Counted from the stretch's first letter, positions 25,086 to 34,535 are shown. The stretch is 64,000 bases of DNA from Cyanobium sp. FACHB-13342 (GCF_014697415.1 NZ_JACJRT010000003.1:1-64000), one strand, 5' to 3'. The notes: generated by a model from the sequence alone, not told the origin. A program made the numbers and translations.

Positions 25086-25901
25086 TCAGCTCCAGCCCCG
25101 CAGCCGGTAGATCGCCAGGCCCAGGTGCTCCTTGAGCGCAAGGCTGCTCAGGTAGAGCGCCTCGGCTTCCGGTAACAAGCTCTTGAGGGTGTTGCCCAAG
25201 GTGGGTTGGCCGTAGTGGGCCCGATCCGGCAGCTGGTAATCGCAGGCCACCGGCACCACGGTCAGTCCGCTGCGCTGGCGGAAGGTGGCCAGGGAACGGG
25301 GCATGTGGAAGGCGCTGGTCACCAGCAGCACCCGCTGCCAGCCGCGCTGCCGGCCCAATTGGCCGATGTCACGTGCCTCTTCGGCCGTGGTGCGCGAGCC
25401 TGGATTGATCAGGATCCGCTCCGCGGGCAGCCCCAGCTGCTGGGCCAGATCCCGGGCCCAAAAGGCTTCTGGTGGGGCGGGATCGTTGCCGGTGAAGCTC
25501 ACCCGGCCGCCACTGGTCACCAACAGGGGGGCCAGGCCCTGGCGCACCAGCTGCAGGCCGCGCAGCAGGCGGTCGCCGCCTTCCGCTACCTCCACACCCT
25601 GGCGCGGTGGCAGGGCGGGCCGCAAGCCGCCGCCCAGGACCACCACCGCATCCGCGCGGGGCAGCACCGCCGGTGTCAGGGCGGCGCTGCGCTCCTCCAG
25701 GCCCCAGATCAGCTGGCGGCTGGTGAGGGGCATGGCACTCACCCAGATCAGCCCCACCCCTACGCCACCGAGCCAGAGGCTGGCCTGATGGCGCCGGCTC
25801 GTGCCCTTCGGTGCCGCGGCGAGGCCGAGCAGTTGCAGCAGCAGGCCCAGTCCCAGTGGGTAGAGCAGCAGCGGCAGCAGTTTGGAGAGCAGAAAACCCA
25901 C
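25086..25901 (-). CDS. YdcF/SanA-family (DUF218) membrane protein
   Basis: A 271-residue protein with two N-terminal membrane segments (SKLLPLLLYPLGLGLLLQLLG and LWLGGVGVGLIWVSAMPL), then the soluble DUF218 domain. The domain shows RADAVVVLGGGL, PLLVTSGG, INPGSRTTAEEARD and VLLVTSAFHMPRS, all family hallmarks. Homologues are linked to envelope integrity or SAM-binding, but the reaction is unknown. Start is GTG 25901. A hairpin-forming TGTACA repeat lies 32 bases upstream. Confidence 0.9.
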   Translation of the reverse strand: MGFLLSKLLPLLLYPLGLGLLLQLLGLAAAPKGTSRRHQASLWLGGVGVGLIWVSAMPLTSRQLIWGLEERSAALTPAVLPRADAVVVLGGGLRPALPPRQGVEVAEGGDRLLRGLQLVRQGLAPLLVTSGGRVSFTGNDPAPPEAFWARDLAQQLGLPAERILINPGSRTTAEEARDIGQLGRQRGWQRVLLVTSAFHMPRSLATFRQRSGLTVVPVACDYQLPDRAHYGQPTLGNTLKSLLPEAEALYLSSLALKEHLGLAIYRLRGWS

Positions 25902-25932
25902 GCAGGCCGCTCGTATCAGCTGCGGTGATTGT

Positions 25933-25979
25933 GGGGCCTCTCAGATTCTGTACAACCTGTACGGAATGGCTGAGACCCC
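25933..25979. repeat. Copy 2 of the dispersed TGTACA hairpin element
   Basis: The core TGTACA-ACC-TGTACG (25950-25964) is nested in longer arms. ATTC pairs with GGAAT on either side of the core, then TCTCAG (25939-25944) pairs with CTGAGA, and the outermost GGGG pairs with CCCC. The result is a near-continuous hairpin of about 47 bases. It begins 16 bases beyond the stop of the minus-strand hercynine-cluster gene and ends before the ydcF start. No U-run follows on either strand, so it is not a canonical intrinsic terminator. Confidence 0.78.
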
Positions 25980-25995
25980 AAACGTCGGCCCGTCG

Positions 25996-26466
25996 TCAGC
26001 GCTGCTGCCGCCGCAGCTGTTCCAGGGCCTGCTCGGCTTCGAAGGCGGCCCAGTCCTGCTCGAGGCTCGAGGCCCGGGGTGGGCGAGGTCGGTTCTCCAG
26101 CTCGCGCAGCTCCTGCTCGACTGCGGCGAAGCGCACCCCCAGTTCGCTCAGGTGTTGCCAGCGCTGGCGGCCCTGGTCCATCAGGCCCTGTTGGTGGGTT
26201 TCGGCGCGCTCCGCCAGGGCGCCAGCTCCGGCGGCCCGGGCCTTGCCCACCCGCTCCTGCCAGCGCCGAATCTCGTCGGCCAGGTGCAGCAGGGCTTGGC
26301 GTTCCTGTTCGGCCTGCAGTTGCAACTGGCGACGCTGCCCCACCAGCCGGGCCTGGCGATCGCGTGCCCCCTGCTCCTCCAGCAAGGCCTCCTGGCTGGG
26401 GTTGGCGGCCAGGAAGGCGGCCAGTTGCTGGTCCAGCCGCGCCTCCAGTTCGTCGAGCCAACTCAC
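25996..26466 (-). CDS. Coiled-coil protein of the ergothioneine (hercynine metabolism) locus
   Basis: A 156-residue, highly charged, Gln/Glu/Arg-rich protein that should be mostly helical coiled coil (for example LEARLDQQLAAFLAANPSQE and RRQLQLQAEQERQALLHLAD). From memory it matches a picocyanobacterial family named hercynine metabolism protein purely for its co-occurrence with egtB/egtD; no activity is known. It starts at GTG 26466 and overlaps the upstream small gene by 4 bases. It is the last gene of the egtB-egtD cluster, ending just before a hairpin repeat. Confidence 0.75.
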   Translation of the reverse strand: MSWLDELEARLDQQLAAFLAANPSQEALLEEQGARDRQARLVGQRRQLQLQAEQERQALLHLADEIRRWQERVGKARAAGAGALAERAETHQQGLMDQGRQRWQHLSELGVRFAAVEQELRELENRPRPPRASSLEQDWAAFEAEQALEQLRRQQR

Positions 26467-26699
26467 GGGGTGGGCTGCCCGGCGGGGCTGGTGATCAACG
26501 GCGCCTCAATCTCCTGCTCCAGTGGTGTGATTGCCGCTTCGCGGGAGCGCAGCAGCAGTTGGGTGAGCCGGGCGACCGCCCCTTCGCCCAAATCCTGGTC
26601 GCCGATCCGGTCAAAGGCGTTGCGATACAGCTCCTCGAGCTCGGCGATCAGGCCCTCCCGCATCTGGCGCATGGCGGCCCGTTGTTCTTCCCGACCCAT
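26463..26699 (-). CDS. Hercynine metabolism small protein (family name by association)
   Basis: A 78-residue acidic-to-neutral helical protein beginning MGREEQRAAMRQMREGLIAE and continuing LEELYRNAFDRIGDQDLGEG, with a disordered Pro-rich tail. Picocyanobacterial genomes carry a similar small gene next to egtD. Its role is unknown; an adaptor or stabilising role for the ergothioneine enzymes is speculation. It lies 17 bases after egtD and overlaps the next gene by 4 bases, so translation is probably coupled. Confidence 0.75.
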   Translation of the reverse strand: MGREEQRAAMRQMREGLIAELEELYRNAFDRIGDQDLGEGAVARLTQLLLRSREAAITPLEQEIEAPLITSPAGQPTP

Positions 26700-26716
26700 C
26701 GGTCTCCTGCCTCTGT

Positions 26717-27670
26717 TCAGGAGTCTGCCGTCACCAGCAGGTGCAGCGACAGGTCGCCGGCCGGATCGCTCCAGCGGCCGGCGCCCCGCCAGCCGGCGCC
26801 CGCGGCCAGGCTGAGGAAGGCCTCCGGGGCGTACTTGACGCTGTACTCGGTGATCAGGGGCTCGCCGGCGGCGAAGCTCCAGGCCCGCCCCGCCAGCTGC
26901 ACGGTCTGGGGCTGCCTGCTCACCAGGGCCATGGCGATCCGGCTGTGCTCAGGCTGCCATTGGGCCGTGTAGGCGAAGGCTTCGGGGTCGAAGGTCCCCG
27001 CCAGGTCCCGGTTGAGCCGCACCAGCAGGTTGCGGGCGAAGGCGGCGGACACGCCGGCCGCATCGTTGTAGGCGGCCTCCAGCCGCGCCACGGCCTTGGG
27101 CTGGTCGATGCCGATCAGCAGCCGCGCCCCTGGACCCAGCAGCTGGCTGAACTGGCGCAGCAGCTCCTGGGCTTCTGGGGGGCTGAAGTTGCCCAGGGAG
27201 CTGCCGGGGTAGAAGCCCAGCCGCCGCTGCTCTGCGAGCAGGGGGTGGTCCGGCAGCTGGTGGAGCTGGGTGTAGTCGCAGCAGATGCCCAGGACGGGCA
27301 CCGCCGGGTGGCGGGTCTGCAGCTCCCTGCAAGCGGGGCCCAGGTGGTCGGCGCTGATGTCGAGGGCGACGTAGGCCGGCGGCCGCAGCGCCTCCAGCAG
27401 GGGTCCCACCTTGCGGGCGTTGCCGGCGCCGAACTCCACCAGCACTCCCGCTCCCAGGGCCGTCGCCAGCGCTGGGGCTGTGCTCTGCAGCAGGGCCGTT
27501 TCGGTGCGGGTGAGGCCATATTCCGGCTGTTCGCAGATGGCCTCAAACAGCCGGGAGCCCTCGGCGTCGTACAGCAACCAGGCCGGCAGCTGGCGGGGCT
27601 GGCGGGCCATGCCCTCCAGCACCAGTTGGTGGATGTCGGCCGGTTCGGGGTGGAGGTCGATCAGATCCAT
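26717..27670 (-). CDS. egtD: L-histidine N(alpha)-methyltransferase (hercynine synthesis)
   Basis: Uses three SAM molecules to convert histidine to hercynine, the first step of ergothioneine synthesis. The 317-residue protein has the SAM-binding motif GVLVEFGAGNARKVGPLLEA, the following YVALDISADHL acidic loop, and FYPGSSLGNFSPPEAQELL of the DUF2260/EgtD family. C-terminal TEYSVKY is also characteristic. The ATG is at 27670, 15 bases after egtB. AhcY elsewhere in the window would remove the SAH product. Confidence 0.93.
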   Translation of the reverse strand: MDLIDLHPEPADIHQLVLEGMARQPRQLPAWLLYDAEGSRLFEAICEQPEYGLTRTETALLQSTAPALATALGAGVLVEFGAGNARKVGPLLEALRPPAYVALDISADHLGPACRELQTRHPAVPVLGICCDYTQLHQLPDHPLLAEQRRLGFYPGSSLGNFSPPEAQELLRQFSQLLGPGARLLIGIDQPKAVARLEAAYNDAAGVSAAFARNLLVRLNRDLAGTFDPEAFAYTAQWQPEHSRIAMALVSRQPQTVQLAGRAWSFAAGEPLITEYSVKYAPEAFLSLAAGAGWRGAGRWSDPAGDLSLHLLVTADS

Positions 27671-27685
27671 GGCAGGCGCTCCAGC

Positions 27686-28897
27686 TCAGGCGGCATCGCG
27701 GGCCAGGCGCACCCCCGCGGCCATCCAGCGGCTGGCGGGTGGGAAGAAGTTCCGGTAGGTGTGCCGTTCGTGGCCGGCCGGGGTGAGCACGCTGCTGCCG
27801 CGCAGCACCATCTGGGAGCTCATGAATTTGCCGTTGTATTCCCCCACCGCCCCGGCGGCGGGCGCAAAGCCCGGATAGGGCCGGTAGGGGCTGGCGGTCC
27901 ACTGCCACAGCAGGCCAAAGGCCTGGGGCAGCTGGGGCCCGACCAGCTCCCATTCGGCTTCGCTGGGCAGCCGCACGCCGGCCCAGCGGGCGTAGGCATC
28001 GGCTTCAAACCAGCTGAGGTGGCGTACCGGCAGCTCCGCCAGCCGGGGCTGGCGCCCCGCCAGGGTGAATTCCCCGTCGTCGCGCCAGTAGCGCGGCGCC
28101 TGCCAGCCCCGCGCCTGCTGGATCGCCCAGCCTTCGCTCATCCAGAGTTCGGGCCGCCGGTATCCGCCATCGGCGATGAAGGCCGCAAAGTCACCGTTGC
28201 TGACCAGCTGGGGGCTGATCGCAAAGGGATCCAGCCACTGGCGATGACGGGGCGCTTCGTTGTCGAAATGGAAGGCGCCACCCGGGTGGCCGATTTCCAC
28301 CAGACCTCCTTCGTGCTCCAACCAGGGGTCGCCGGAATGGGCCTGTTCGTCGGCGGCTCTGGCCCGATAGCAGGCTTCAGGCTCGGGGCCATAGGCCGGC
28401 TCGAGGGGATTGCGGCTGAAGCCATCCAGCAGGTCCATCAACAGCAGTTCCTGGTGCTGTTGCTCGTGCTGCAGGCCCAACTCCACCAGCTCCAGCTGGG
28501 GATCGCCCGGCTCGAGCTGCTCCAGCAGGGTCTGCACCGCTCCATCCAGCCGCTGCCGCCAACTCAGCACCTCCTCGAGGGATGGGCGGCTGAGCAGGCC
28601 GCGCTTGGGCCGGGGGTGGCGGGCGCCGACGGCGTCGTAGTAGCTGTTGAACAGAAAGCTCCAGGTGGCCGGAGCGGGGTCGTAGGCCAGGTCCAGCCCC
28701 TTTTCCAGCTGGGGCCGCAGCAGAAACTGCTCGAAGAACCAGGTGGTGTGGCCGAGGTGCCACTTGGGCGGGCTGGCATCGGCCATGCCCTGCAGACAGA
28801 CGTCTTCGGGTTGGAGCGGTGCCACCAGGGCAAGGCTGTGCTGGCGCACCTGCGTGTAGCGCGCCCGCAGCTCTTCCCCCATCCCGCCGCTGGCCAT
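27686..28897 (-). CDS. egtB: Ergothioneine biosynthesis sulfoxide synthase EgtB
   Basis: A non-haem iron enzyme that joins hercynine to a thiol (cysteine or gamma-glutamylcysteine) with O2. The N-terminal DinB-like domain shows the iron-binding histidines in WHLGHTTWFFE (His50) and HEQQHQELL (His144, His148). The C-terminal half is a formylglycine-generating/sulfatase-modifying fold with RLPSEAEWE and GLLWQWTASPY. Length is 403 residues. It is first in the egtB-egtD-small-coiled-coil operon and divergent from a cysteine synthase. The thiol substrate cannot be deduced from sequence. Confidence 0.93.
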   Translation of the reverse strand: MASGGMGEELRARYTQVRQHSLALVAPLQPEDVCLQGMADASPPKWHLGHTTWFFEQFLLRPQLEKGLDLAYDPAPATWSFLFNSYYDAVGARHPRPKRGLLSRPSLEEVLSWRQRLDGAVQTLLEQLEPGDPQLELVELGLQHEQQHQELLLMDLLDGFSRNPLEPAYGPEPEACYRARAADEQAHSGDPWLEHEGGLVEIGHPGGAFHFDNEAPRHRQWLDPFAISPQLVSNGDFAAFIADGGYRRPELWMSEGWAIQQARGWQAPRYWRDDGEFTLAGRQPRLAELPVRHLSWFEADAYARWAGVRLPSEAEWELVGPQLPQAFGLLWQWTASPYRPYPGFAPAAGAVGEYNGKFMSSQMVLRGSSVLTPAGHERHTYRNFFPPASRWMAAGVRLARDAA

Positions 28898-28963
28898 TTG
28901 GCCTGAAATCAGGACTGACCATAGGGACCTTGCCTACGATCCCGCCACGCACAGCACGTGGGC

Positions 28964-29965
28964 ATGGCCGGAATCACTGCAGGGTTCGTGGGCGCCGTCG
29001 GCAACACGCCCCTGATCCGGCTCGAGGCCCTGAGCACCCTCACGGGCTGCACCATCCTCGGCAAGGCCGAGTTCATGAATCCCGGCGGCTCGGTCAAGGA
29101 CCGCGCGGCCCTGGGGATCCTGCTGGAGGCGGAGGAGCAGGGCCTGCTGCAGCCTGGCGGCACGGTGGTTGAGGGCACGGCCGGCAACACCGGCATCGGC
29201 CTCACCCACCTCTGCAATGCCCGGGGCTACAAGGCCCTGATCGTCATTCCCGACACCCAGTCGGCCGAGAAGATCGGCCTGTTGCGCAGTTTGGGTGCGG
29301 AGGTGCGCACGGTGCCGGCGGTGCCGTATCGCGACCCCAACAACTACGTGAAGCTTTCGGGTCGGATCGCGGCCGAGACCCCCGGGGCCGTCTGGGCCAA
29401 CCAGTTCGACAACCTGGCCAACCGCCGCGCCCACTTCAACAGCACCGGTCCGGAGATCTGGCAGCAGACCGACGGCCAGGTGGATGCCTGGGTGGCGGCC
29501 ACCGGCACCGGCGGCACCTACGCCGGGGTGGCCCTCTATCTCAAGGAGCAGAACCCCCGGATGCGCTGTGTGCTGGCCGATCCCCACGGCAGCGCCCTGC
29601 ACGCCTGGGCCACCCGCGGGGAGCTCAGCAGTGAGGGCAGTTCGATCACGGAGGGGATTGGCAACAGCCGTGTCACCGCCAACCTGGAGGGCGCTCCCAT
29701 TGATGACGCCGTGCGCATCGACGACCAGACCGCCCTCGAGACGATCTACCAGCTGTTGTGGCAGGAGGGCCTGTTCCTCGGCGGCTCGGTGGGCATCAAC
29801 GTGGCCGCTGCGGTCGAGACGGCCCGGCGGATGGGGCCTGGCCACACCATCGTGACCGTGCTGTGCGACAGCGGCGATCGCTACCGCTCCCGGCTTTATG
29901 ACGCCGACTGGCTCGCCGGTAAGGGCCTGCACCAGCCCGACCGCGCCCTGGCGGGAGTGGGCTGA
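28964..29965 (+). CDS. Cysteine synthase family protein (PLP-dependent)
   Basis: Probably makes cysteine from O-acetylserine and sulfide. The PLP lysine is in NPGGSVKDRAA (Lys45), the substrate loop is EGTAGNTGIG, and the phosphate-binding GTGGTYAG is present. The ATG at 28964 gives 333 residues; a GTG lies 6 bases upstream. The sequence resembles the alternative cysteine synthase / cystathionine beta-synthase-like type more than the main cyanobacterial CysK, judged by its NYVKLSGRIA and FDNLANRRAHFNST blocks. It is divergent from egtB, which uses a cysteine-derived thiol. It overlaps the next gene (TGATG). Confidence 0.9.
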   Translation: MAGITAGFVGAVGNTPLIRLEALSTLTGCTILGKAEFMNPGGSVKDRAALGILLEAEEQGLLQPGGTVVEGTAGNTGIGLTHLCNARGYKALIVIPDTQSAEKIGLLRSLGAEVRTVPAVPYRDPNNYVKLSGRIAAETPGAVWANQFDNLANRRAHFNSTGPEIWQQTDGQVDAWVAATGTGGTYAGVALYLKEQNPRMRCVLADPHGSALHAWATRGELSSEGSSITEGIGNSRVTANLEGAPIDDAVRIDDQTALETIYQLLWQEGLFLGGSVGINVAAAVETARRMGPGHTIVTVLCDSGDRYRSRLYDADWLAGKGLHQPDRALAGVG

Positions 29966-31953
29966 TGGCGGCACAGCAGGGGCAGGTGATCGGCGAGCGT
30001 TACCGGCTCGAACAGCTGTTGGGTCAGGGCCCCCAGGGCGATCTCTGGCGGGCCAGCGACCAGCTGGCGGCTGAGGCCCCGATGGCCCTGCGGCTGCTCG
30101 GTCCCGAGCTCGATGGGGCCCGGGCCCGCCAGCTCTGGGGGCGGCTCCAGGGGGTGCTCCATCCCCAGGTGCCCCGGTTGGGGGCGGCGATCCCCTCCGC
30201 GGAGGGGCTCTGGCTGGTGCGGGAATGGCAGGCCGGCCGTACCTACCGCCAGCTGCTGGAGGCCCGCGCCGAGCGCCAGCTGGTGTTTGGGGCCGGTGAG
30301 GTGCTGCTGCTGCTGCGTCAGCTGCTGCCGGTGCTGGCGGTGCTCCACAGCCAGGAGCTGGTGCATGGCGATCTCAGCCCCGCCAACCTGCTGCGCCGCG
30401 ACAGCGACGGTCTGCCCGTGCTGCTCGACTTCGGCCTGGTGGCTGGCACCCCGGCGGTCACGCCGGGTTATGCACCGCCCGAGCGCGCCCGGGCGGCGGA
30501 GCCCGAGCCCTGGATGGACCTCCATGCCCTGGGGGTGGTGGCCCTGGTGTTGCTCAGTGGGGAGGACCCCGCCCGGCTGCTCGATCCGGTGACCCTGGCC
30601 TGGCGCTGGCCCGCTGCCTTCTCTGCCGAGCCCGAGCTCCAGGCCCAGATCCGTCGCCTGCTGGGCCGGGAGCCCGGTGAGCGCTTTGCCTCAGCCTCCC
30701 AGGCCCTGGTGGCGTTTCAGGCCCTGCCCATGCCGGAGAGCACGGGCCCGGTGCCCCGAGCCGACCGCACGGTGGCCCTGGTGCCGCCCCCCGCTCCTCC
30801 GGCCCCCGCGCCGGAGCCCCCGCTCGAGCCCCAGGTGAGCGCGCCCAAGCCGGTGTTGCCCCGGGTGGCGCCGCCCCCCCCGGCCGCGGCGGCCCAACGC
30901 AGCCGTCTGGAGGAACGGGAGGAGGCCGCCGAGGGTGGGATCTGGCCCGTGGTGATTGCCCTGGTGCTCTCGGCCGTGGTGGGCACGGCCCTGGGCTGGT
31001 GGTGGCTGAGCCGCGGCCGCCTGGCCCTGCCCACGCCGGATGCCGCCCTGCAGCTGCCCAACAGCCTGCCCCCCGCCGAGGTGGACCAGCGCCAGCAGCT
31101 GCTCAACCGGCTGCGGGCCATGCAGGTGGATCGGGGCTGGTTCTTGAAGCTGGTGGACGCCAGCCTGCTGGCCCAGTTCCCGGAGCGGGGCGGTCGCCTG
31201 CCCAGTGATTCCCTGGAGGATGCTCCCCTGCGCAAGGTGTGGAATGAGCTCTCCGAGGAGTGGCTGGCCCGGGTGGAGCAACTCCCCCTCGACATCCGGC
31301 GCCGCCTGGGCAGCTACACCAACGGTGACTGGGAGCGGCGCCAGCAGTCCCTGGTGAGCCAGGGGCTGAGCTCGGCGGTGTTGCGCCAACTGGTCTCGGG
31401 CAGCGCCCAGAGCCTGTTGCCGGGTCGACCCGGCGCCGACATTCCCCCCGAACCCTTCCGCCAGCTCTGGTTTGCTGCGGCCGAGCAGGGCCTGGCCAAT
31501 GTGCAGATCGAGGCGATTGAGGCCCAGCCCCAGGAAACCCGGGTGCTCTCGGCCCAGGTGGAGGCCGGCGGCGCCCGGTTGTTCCCCGTGCGCCTGCCAC
31601 CGGGCTACCGCCTGGTGCTGGGGGTGAACGGCTCGCCCTTGATGCAGATGAGCGTGTTCGGTCCCGACGGCGACTTGCTGGAGGCCAAGGGGCCCCTGCG
31701 GGTGGTGAGCCTGGGGGCGCAGAAGCGCTCGCCGGTGCAAGTGCTGGTCACCAACGAGGGTGTTGCCCCGGCCTTGATCACCCTGTCCCTGCGGGCGGAT
31801 CCGCCGGCCCAGGCCACTCCGGAGCCCTCACCGCAGGCGCCACCAGCACAGCCGGAGACGCCCCAGGCTCCTGCCGTTCAAGCGCCTGCGGCCCCGTCGG
31901 CACCCACCAGTCCGTCCGCCCCGCCGCCGCCGGTGCCATCGCCAGAGAACTGA
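29965..31953 (+). CDS. Atypical membrane-anchored serine/threonine protein kinase-like protein
   Basis: A 662-residue protein with an N-terminal kinase-like domain (about 1-255), a Pro-rich linker, one transmembrane helix (about 327-348) and a large extracytoplasmic region ending in a Pro/Ala-rich tail. The glycine loop is LLGQGPQGDLWRA. The catalytic loop is HGDLSPANLL (Asp136, Asn141) and DFG is kept (155-157). The beta-3 lysine of VAIK is replaced by arginine (Arg43), and only about 16 residues separate DFG from APPE. It may be a pseudokinase or an unusual kinase. It overlaps the cysteine synthase stop and is followed by a hairpin repeat. Confidence 0.85.
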   Translation: MAAQQGQVIGERYRLEQLLGQGPQGDLWRASDQLAAEAPMALRLLGPELDGARARQLWGRLQGVLHPQVPRLGAAIPSAEGLWLVREWQAGRTYRQLLEARAERQLVFGAGEVLLLLRQLLPVLAVLHSQELVHGDLSPANLLRRDSDGLPVLLDFGLVAGTPAVTPGYAPPERARAAEPEPWMDLHALGVVALVLLSGEDPARLLDPVTLAWRWPAAFSAEPELQAQIRRLLGREPGERFASASQALVAFQALPMPESTGPVPRADRTVALVPPPAPPAPAPEPPLEPQVSAPKPVLPRVAPPPPAAAAQRSRLEEREEAAEGGIWPVVIALVLSAVVGTALGWWWLSRGRLALPTPDAALQLPNSLPPAEVDQRQQLLNRLRAMQVDRGWFLKLVDASLLAQFPERGGRLPSDSLEDAPLRKVWNELSEEWLARVEQLPLDIRRRLGSYTNGDWERRQQSLVSQGLSSAVLRQLVSGSAQSLLPGRPGADIPPEPFRQLWFAAAEQGLANVQIEAIEAQPQETRVLSAQVEAGGARLFPVRLPPGYRLVLGVNGSPLMQMSVFGPDGDLLEAKGPLRVVSLGAQKRSPVQVLVTNEGVAPALITLSLRADPPAQATPEPSPQAPPAQPETPQAPAVQAPAAPSAPTSPSAPPPPVPSPEN

Positions 31954-32001
31954 CTCCGCACTGAACTGACTCCAGCCGGGGTGGTTGCTGGGTTGGGCCC
32001 T

Positions 32002-32033
32002 CCAGAATTGTGTACAGGCTGCACAGGTTCTGG
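32002..32033. repeat. Copy 3 of the dispersed TGTACA hairpin element
   Basis: The core TGTACA-GGC-TGCACA (32011-32025) is flanked by perfectly complementary outer arms CCAGAA and TTCTGG, with two T-G wobble pairs and one bulged base between. One core pair is mismatched. It sits in the convergent gap between the kinase-like gene and smpB, 2 bases beyond the smpB stop, and could shape both 3' ends. There is no U-run after it. Confidence 0.75.
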
Positions 32034-32035
32034 GA

Positions 32036-32533
32036 CTAGAGCCGGGCGATGGCGGCCTTGGCGTCCTTGATGTCCTGCTTGCGCCGTTCCTCATGGCGCT
32101 TGTCGTGCAGCTTGCGGCCCTTGGCCAGCCCGATCGTGAGCTTGATCCAGGAGCCTTTGAGGTGCAGGTTGAGCGGGATCAGGGTGAGCCCTTTCTGCTC
32201 GAGGGCCACCCGCAATTTCTCGATCTCGCGGCGGTGGGCCAGCAGTTTGCGCACCCGCAGGGGCTCGTGGTTGAAGTAGGCCCCGGCATGGCTGTGGGGC
32301 GAGATGTGCACGTTGTGCAGCTGCAGCTCCCCTTTGCGGATCAGGCAGAAGCCGTCGCGCAGGTTGCACTGGCCGGCCCGGATCGATTTCACCTCGGTGC
32401 CCACCAGCTCCAGGCCGCATTCGAGGGTTTCGAGAATCTCGTACTGGTGGCGGGCGAAGCGGTTGTCGGCCAGCAGCTTGTTGGCGGCATCGCGCTGGGC
32501 CTTGGCGCCCTTCTTGCCCCCGCCCTTGGCCAT
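32036..32533 (-). CDS. smpB: SsrA-binding protein SmpB
   Basis: Binds tmRNA and ribosomes in trans-translation. The 165-residue protein shows [39 protein letters not shown], the [13 protein letters not shown] segment and a basic C-terminal tail [18 protein letters not shown] that enters the decoding centre. The tmRNA gene itself is not in this window. It is divergent from ruvB over 62 bases and convergent with the kinase-like gene. Confidence 0.97.
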   Translation of the reverse strand: MAKGGGKKGAKAQRDAANKLLADNRFARHQYEILETLECGLELVGTEVKSIRAGQCNLRDGFCLIRKGELQLHNVHISPHSHAGAYFNHEPLRVRKLLAHRREIEKLRVALEQKGLTLIPLNLHLKGSWIKLTIGLAKGRKLHDKRHEERRKQDIKDAKAAIARL

Positions 32534-32595
32534 CGCTGCTCCGCAACCGTCCCCTGGATCTCCCGACCCTAGGGAGCCCCCGGTACCCTCGCTGC

Positions 32596-33708
<1,113 letters not shown>

Positions 33709-33724
33709 GCGGGCTTCGGTCGTG

Positions 33725-34507
33725 ATGGCCACCCTGATCGCCCTGCTGCTGGGTTGGCAGGTGCTGGTTACTCCGGCGCTGGCCGCCGTTCCCCTGCCCC
33801 AGCTGTTTGATCAGGCCCTCAGCGCCAGCCGGGAAGGGCGCTTCGCCGAGGCCCTGCCCCTCTGGAACCAGGTGCTGGAGGTGGCCCCGGGGGATGCGGC
33901 GGCCTGGAGCAACCGCGGCAACGTGCAGCTGGCCCTGGGCGATCCCCGGGCCGCCATCGCCGACCAGACCCGGTCCATGGCCCTCGATGGCGAGAGTCCC
34001 GATCCCCACCTCAACCGCGGCACCGCCGAGGAGGCCCTGGGCGAGTGGGCTGCCGCCGAGGCCGACTACCGCTGGATCCTGGAGCGGGCCCCGCAGGACG
34101 CGGGCGAACCGCGGGCTTCGGCCCTGTACAACCTCGGCAATGTTCAGGGCTCCCTGGGCGACTGGGCCGCTGCCCGCAGCAGCTTTGAGGCTGCATCCCT
34201 GGCCCGGCCCGGCTTTGCCATGGCCCGCTCCAGTGCTGCCCTGGCCGCCTTTCAGCTCGGCGATCGGGTGGCAGCCGAGCGGGAGCTGCGCAACCTGATT
34301 CGCCGCTACCCCCTGTTTGCCGATGCCCGTGCTGCGCTCACGGCCCTGCTGTGGCAGAAGGGGGCCAGCGGTGAGGCGGAGAGCAACTGGGCCGCAGCCT
34401 CCGGCCTCGATCCGCGCTACCGCCAGCAAGAATGGTTGCGATCGACGCGGCGCTGGCCCCCTGAGCCGGTGGAAGCTCTGGCGCAATTCCTGGCCTTGTC
34501 TTCCTGA
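33725..34507 (+). CDS. Tetratricopeptide-repeat protein with signal peptide
   Basis: The N-terminus MATLIALLLGWQVLVTPALA is a cleavable signal-like segment ending in ALA. About five TPR-like helical hairpins follow (for example ALPLWNQVLEVAPGDAAAWS, NRGNVQLALGDPRAAIADQT and LYNLGNVQGSLGDWAAARSS). It likely acts as a periplasmic or lumenal protein-interaction scaffold. ATG 33725 (or GTG 33722) is chosen because the frame further upstream lies inside ruvB. The C-terminal part up to RYRQQEWLRSTRRWPPEPVE is conserved in style but unassigned. It is 260 residues. Confidence 0.82.
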   Translation: MATLIALLLGWQVLVTPALAAVPLPQLFDQALSASREGRFAEALPLWNQVLEVAPGDAAAWSNRGNVQLALGDPRAAIADQTRSMALDGESPDPHLNRGTAEEALGEWAAAEADYRWILERAPQDAGEPRASALYNLGNVQGSLGDWAAARSSFEAASLARPGFAMARSSAALAAFQLGDRVAAERELRNLIRRYPLFADARAALTALLWQKGASGEAESNWAAASGLDPRYRQQEWLRSTRRWPPEPVEALAQFLALSS

Positions 34508-34535
34508 ACAGGGCCTCCTGAATCCGGCGACCTGC

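Noticed and set aside
34122-34140. A TGTACAACCT string resembling the dispersed repeat
   Set aside because: It lies within the TPR coding sequence (Leu-Tyr-Asn-Leu), with no second half-site or flanking arms.
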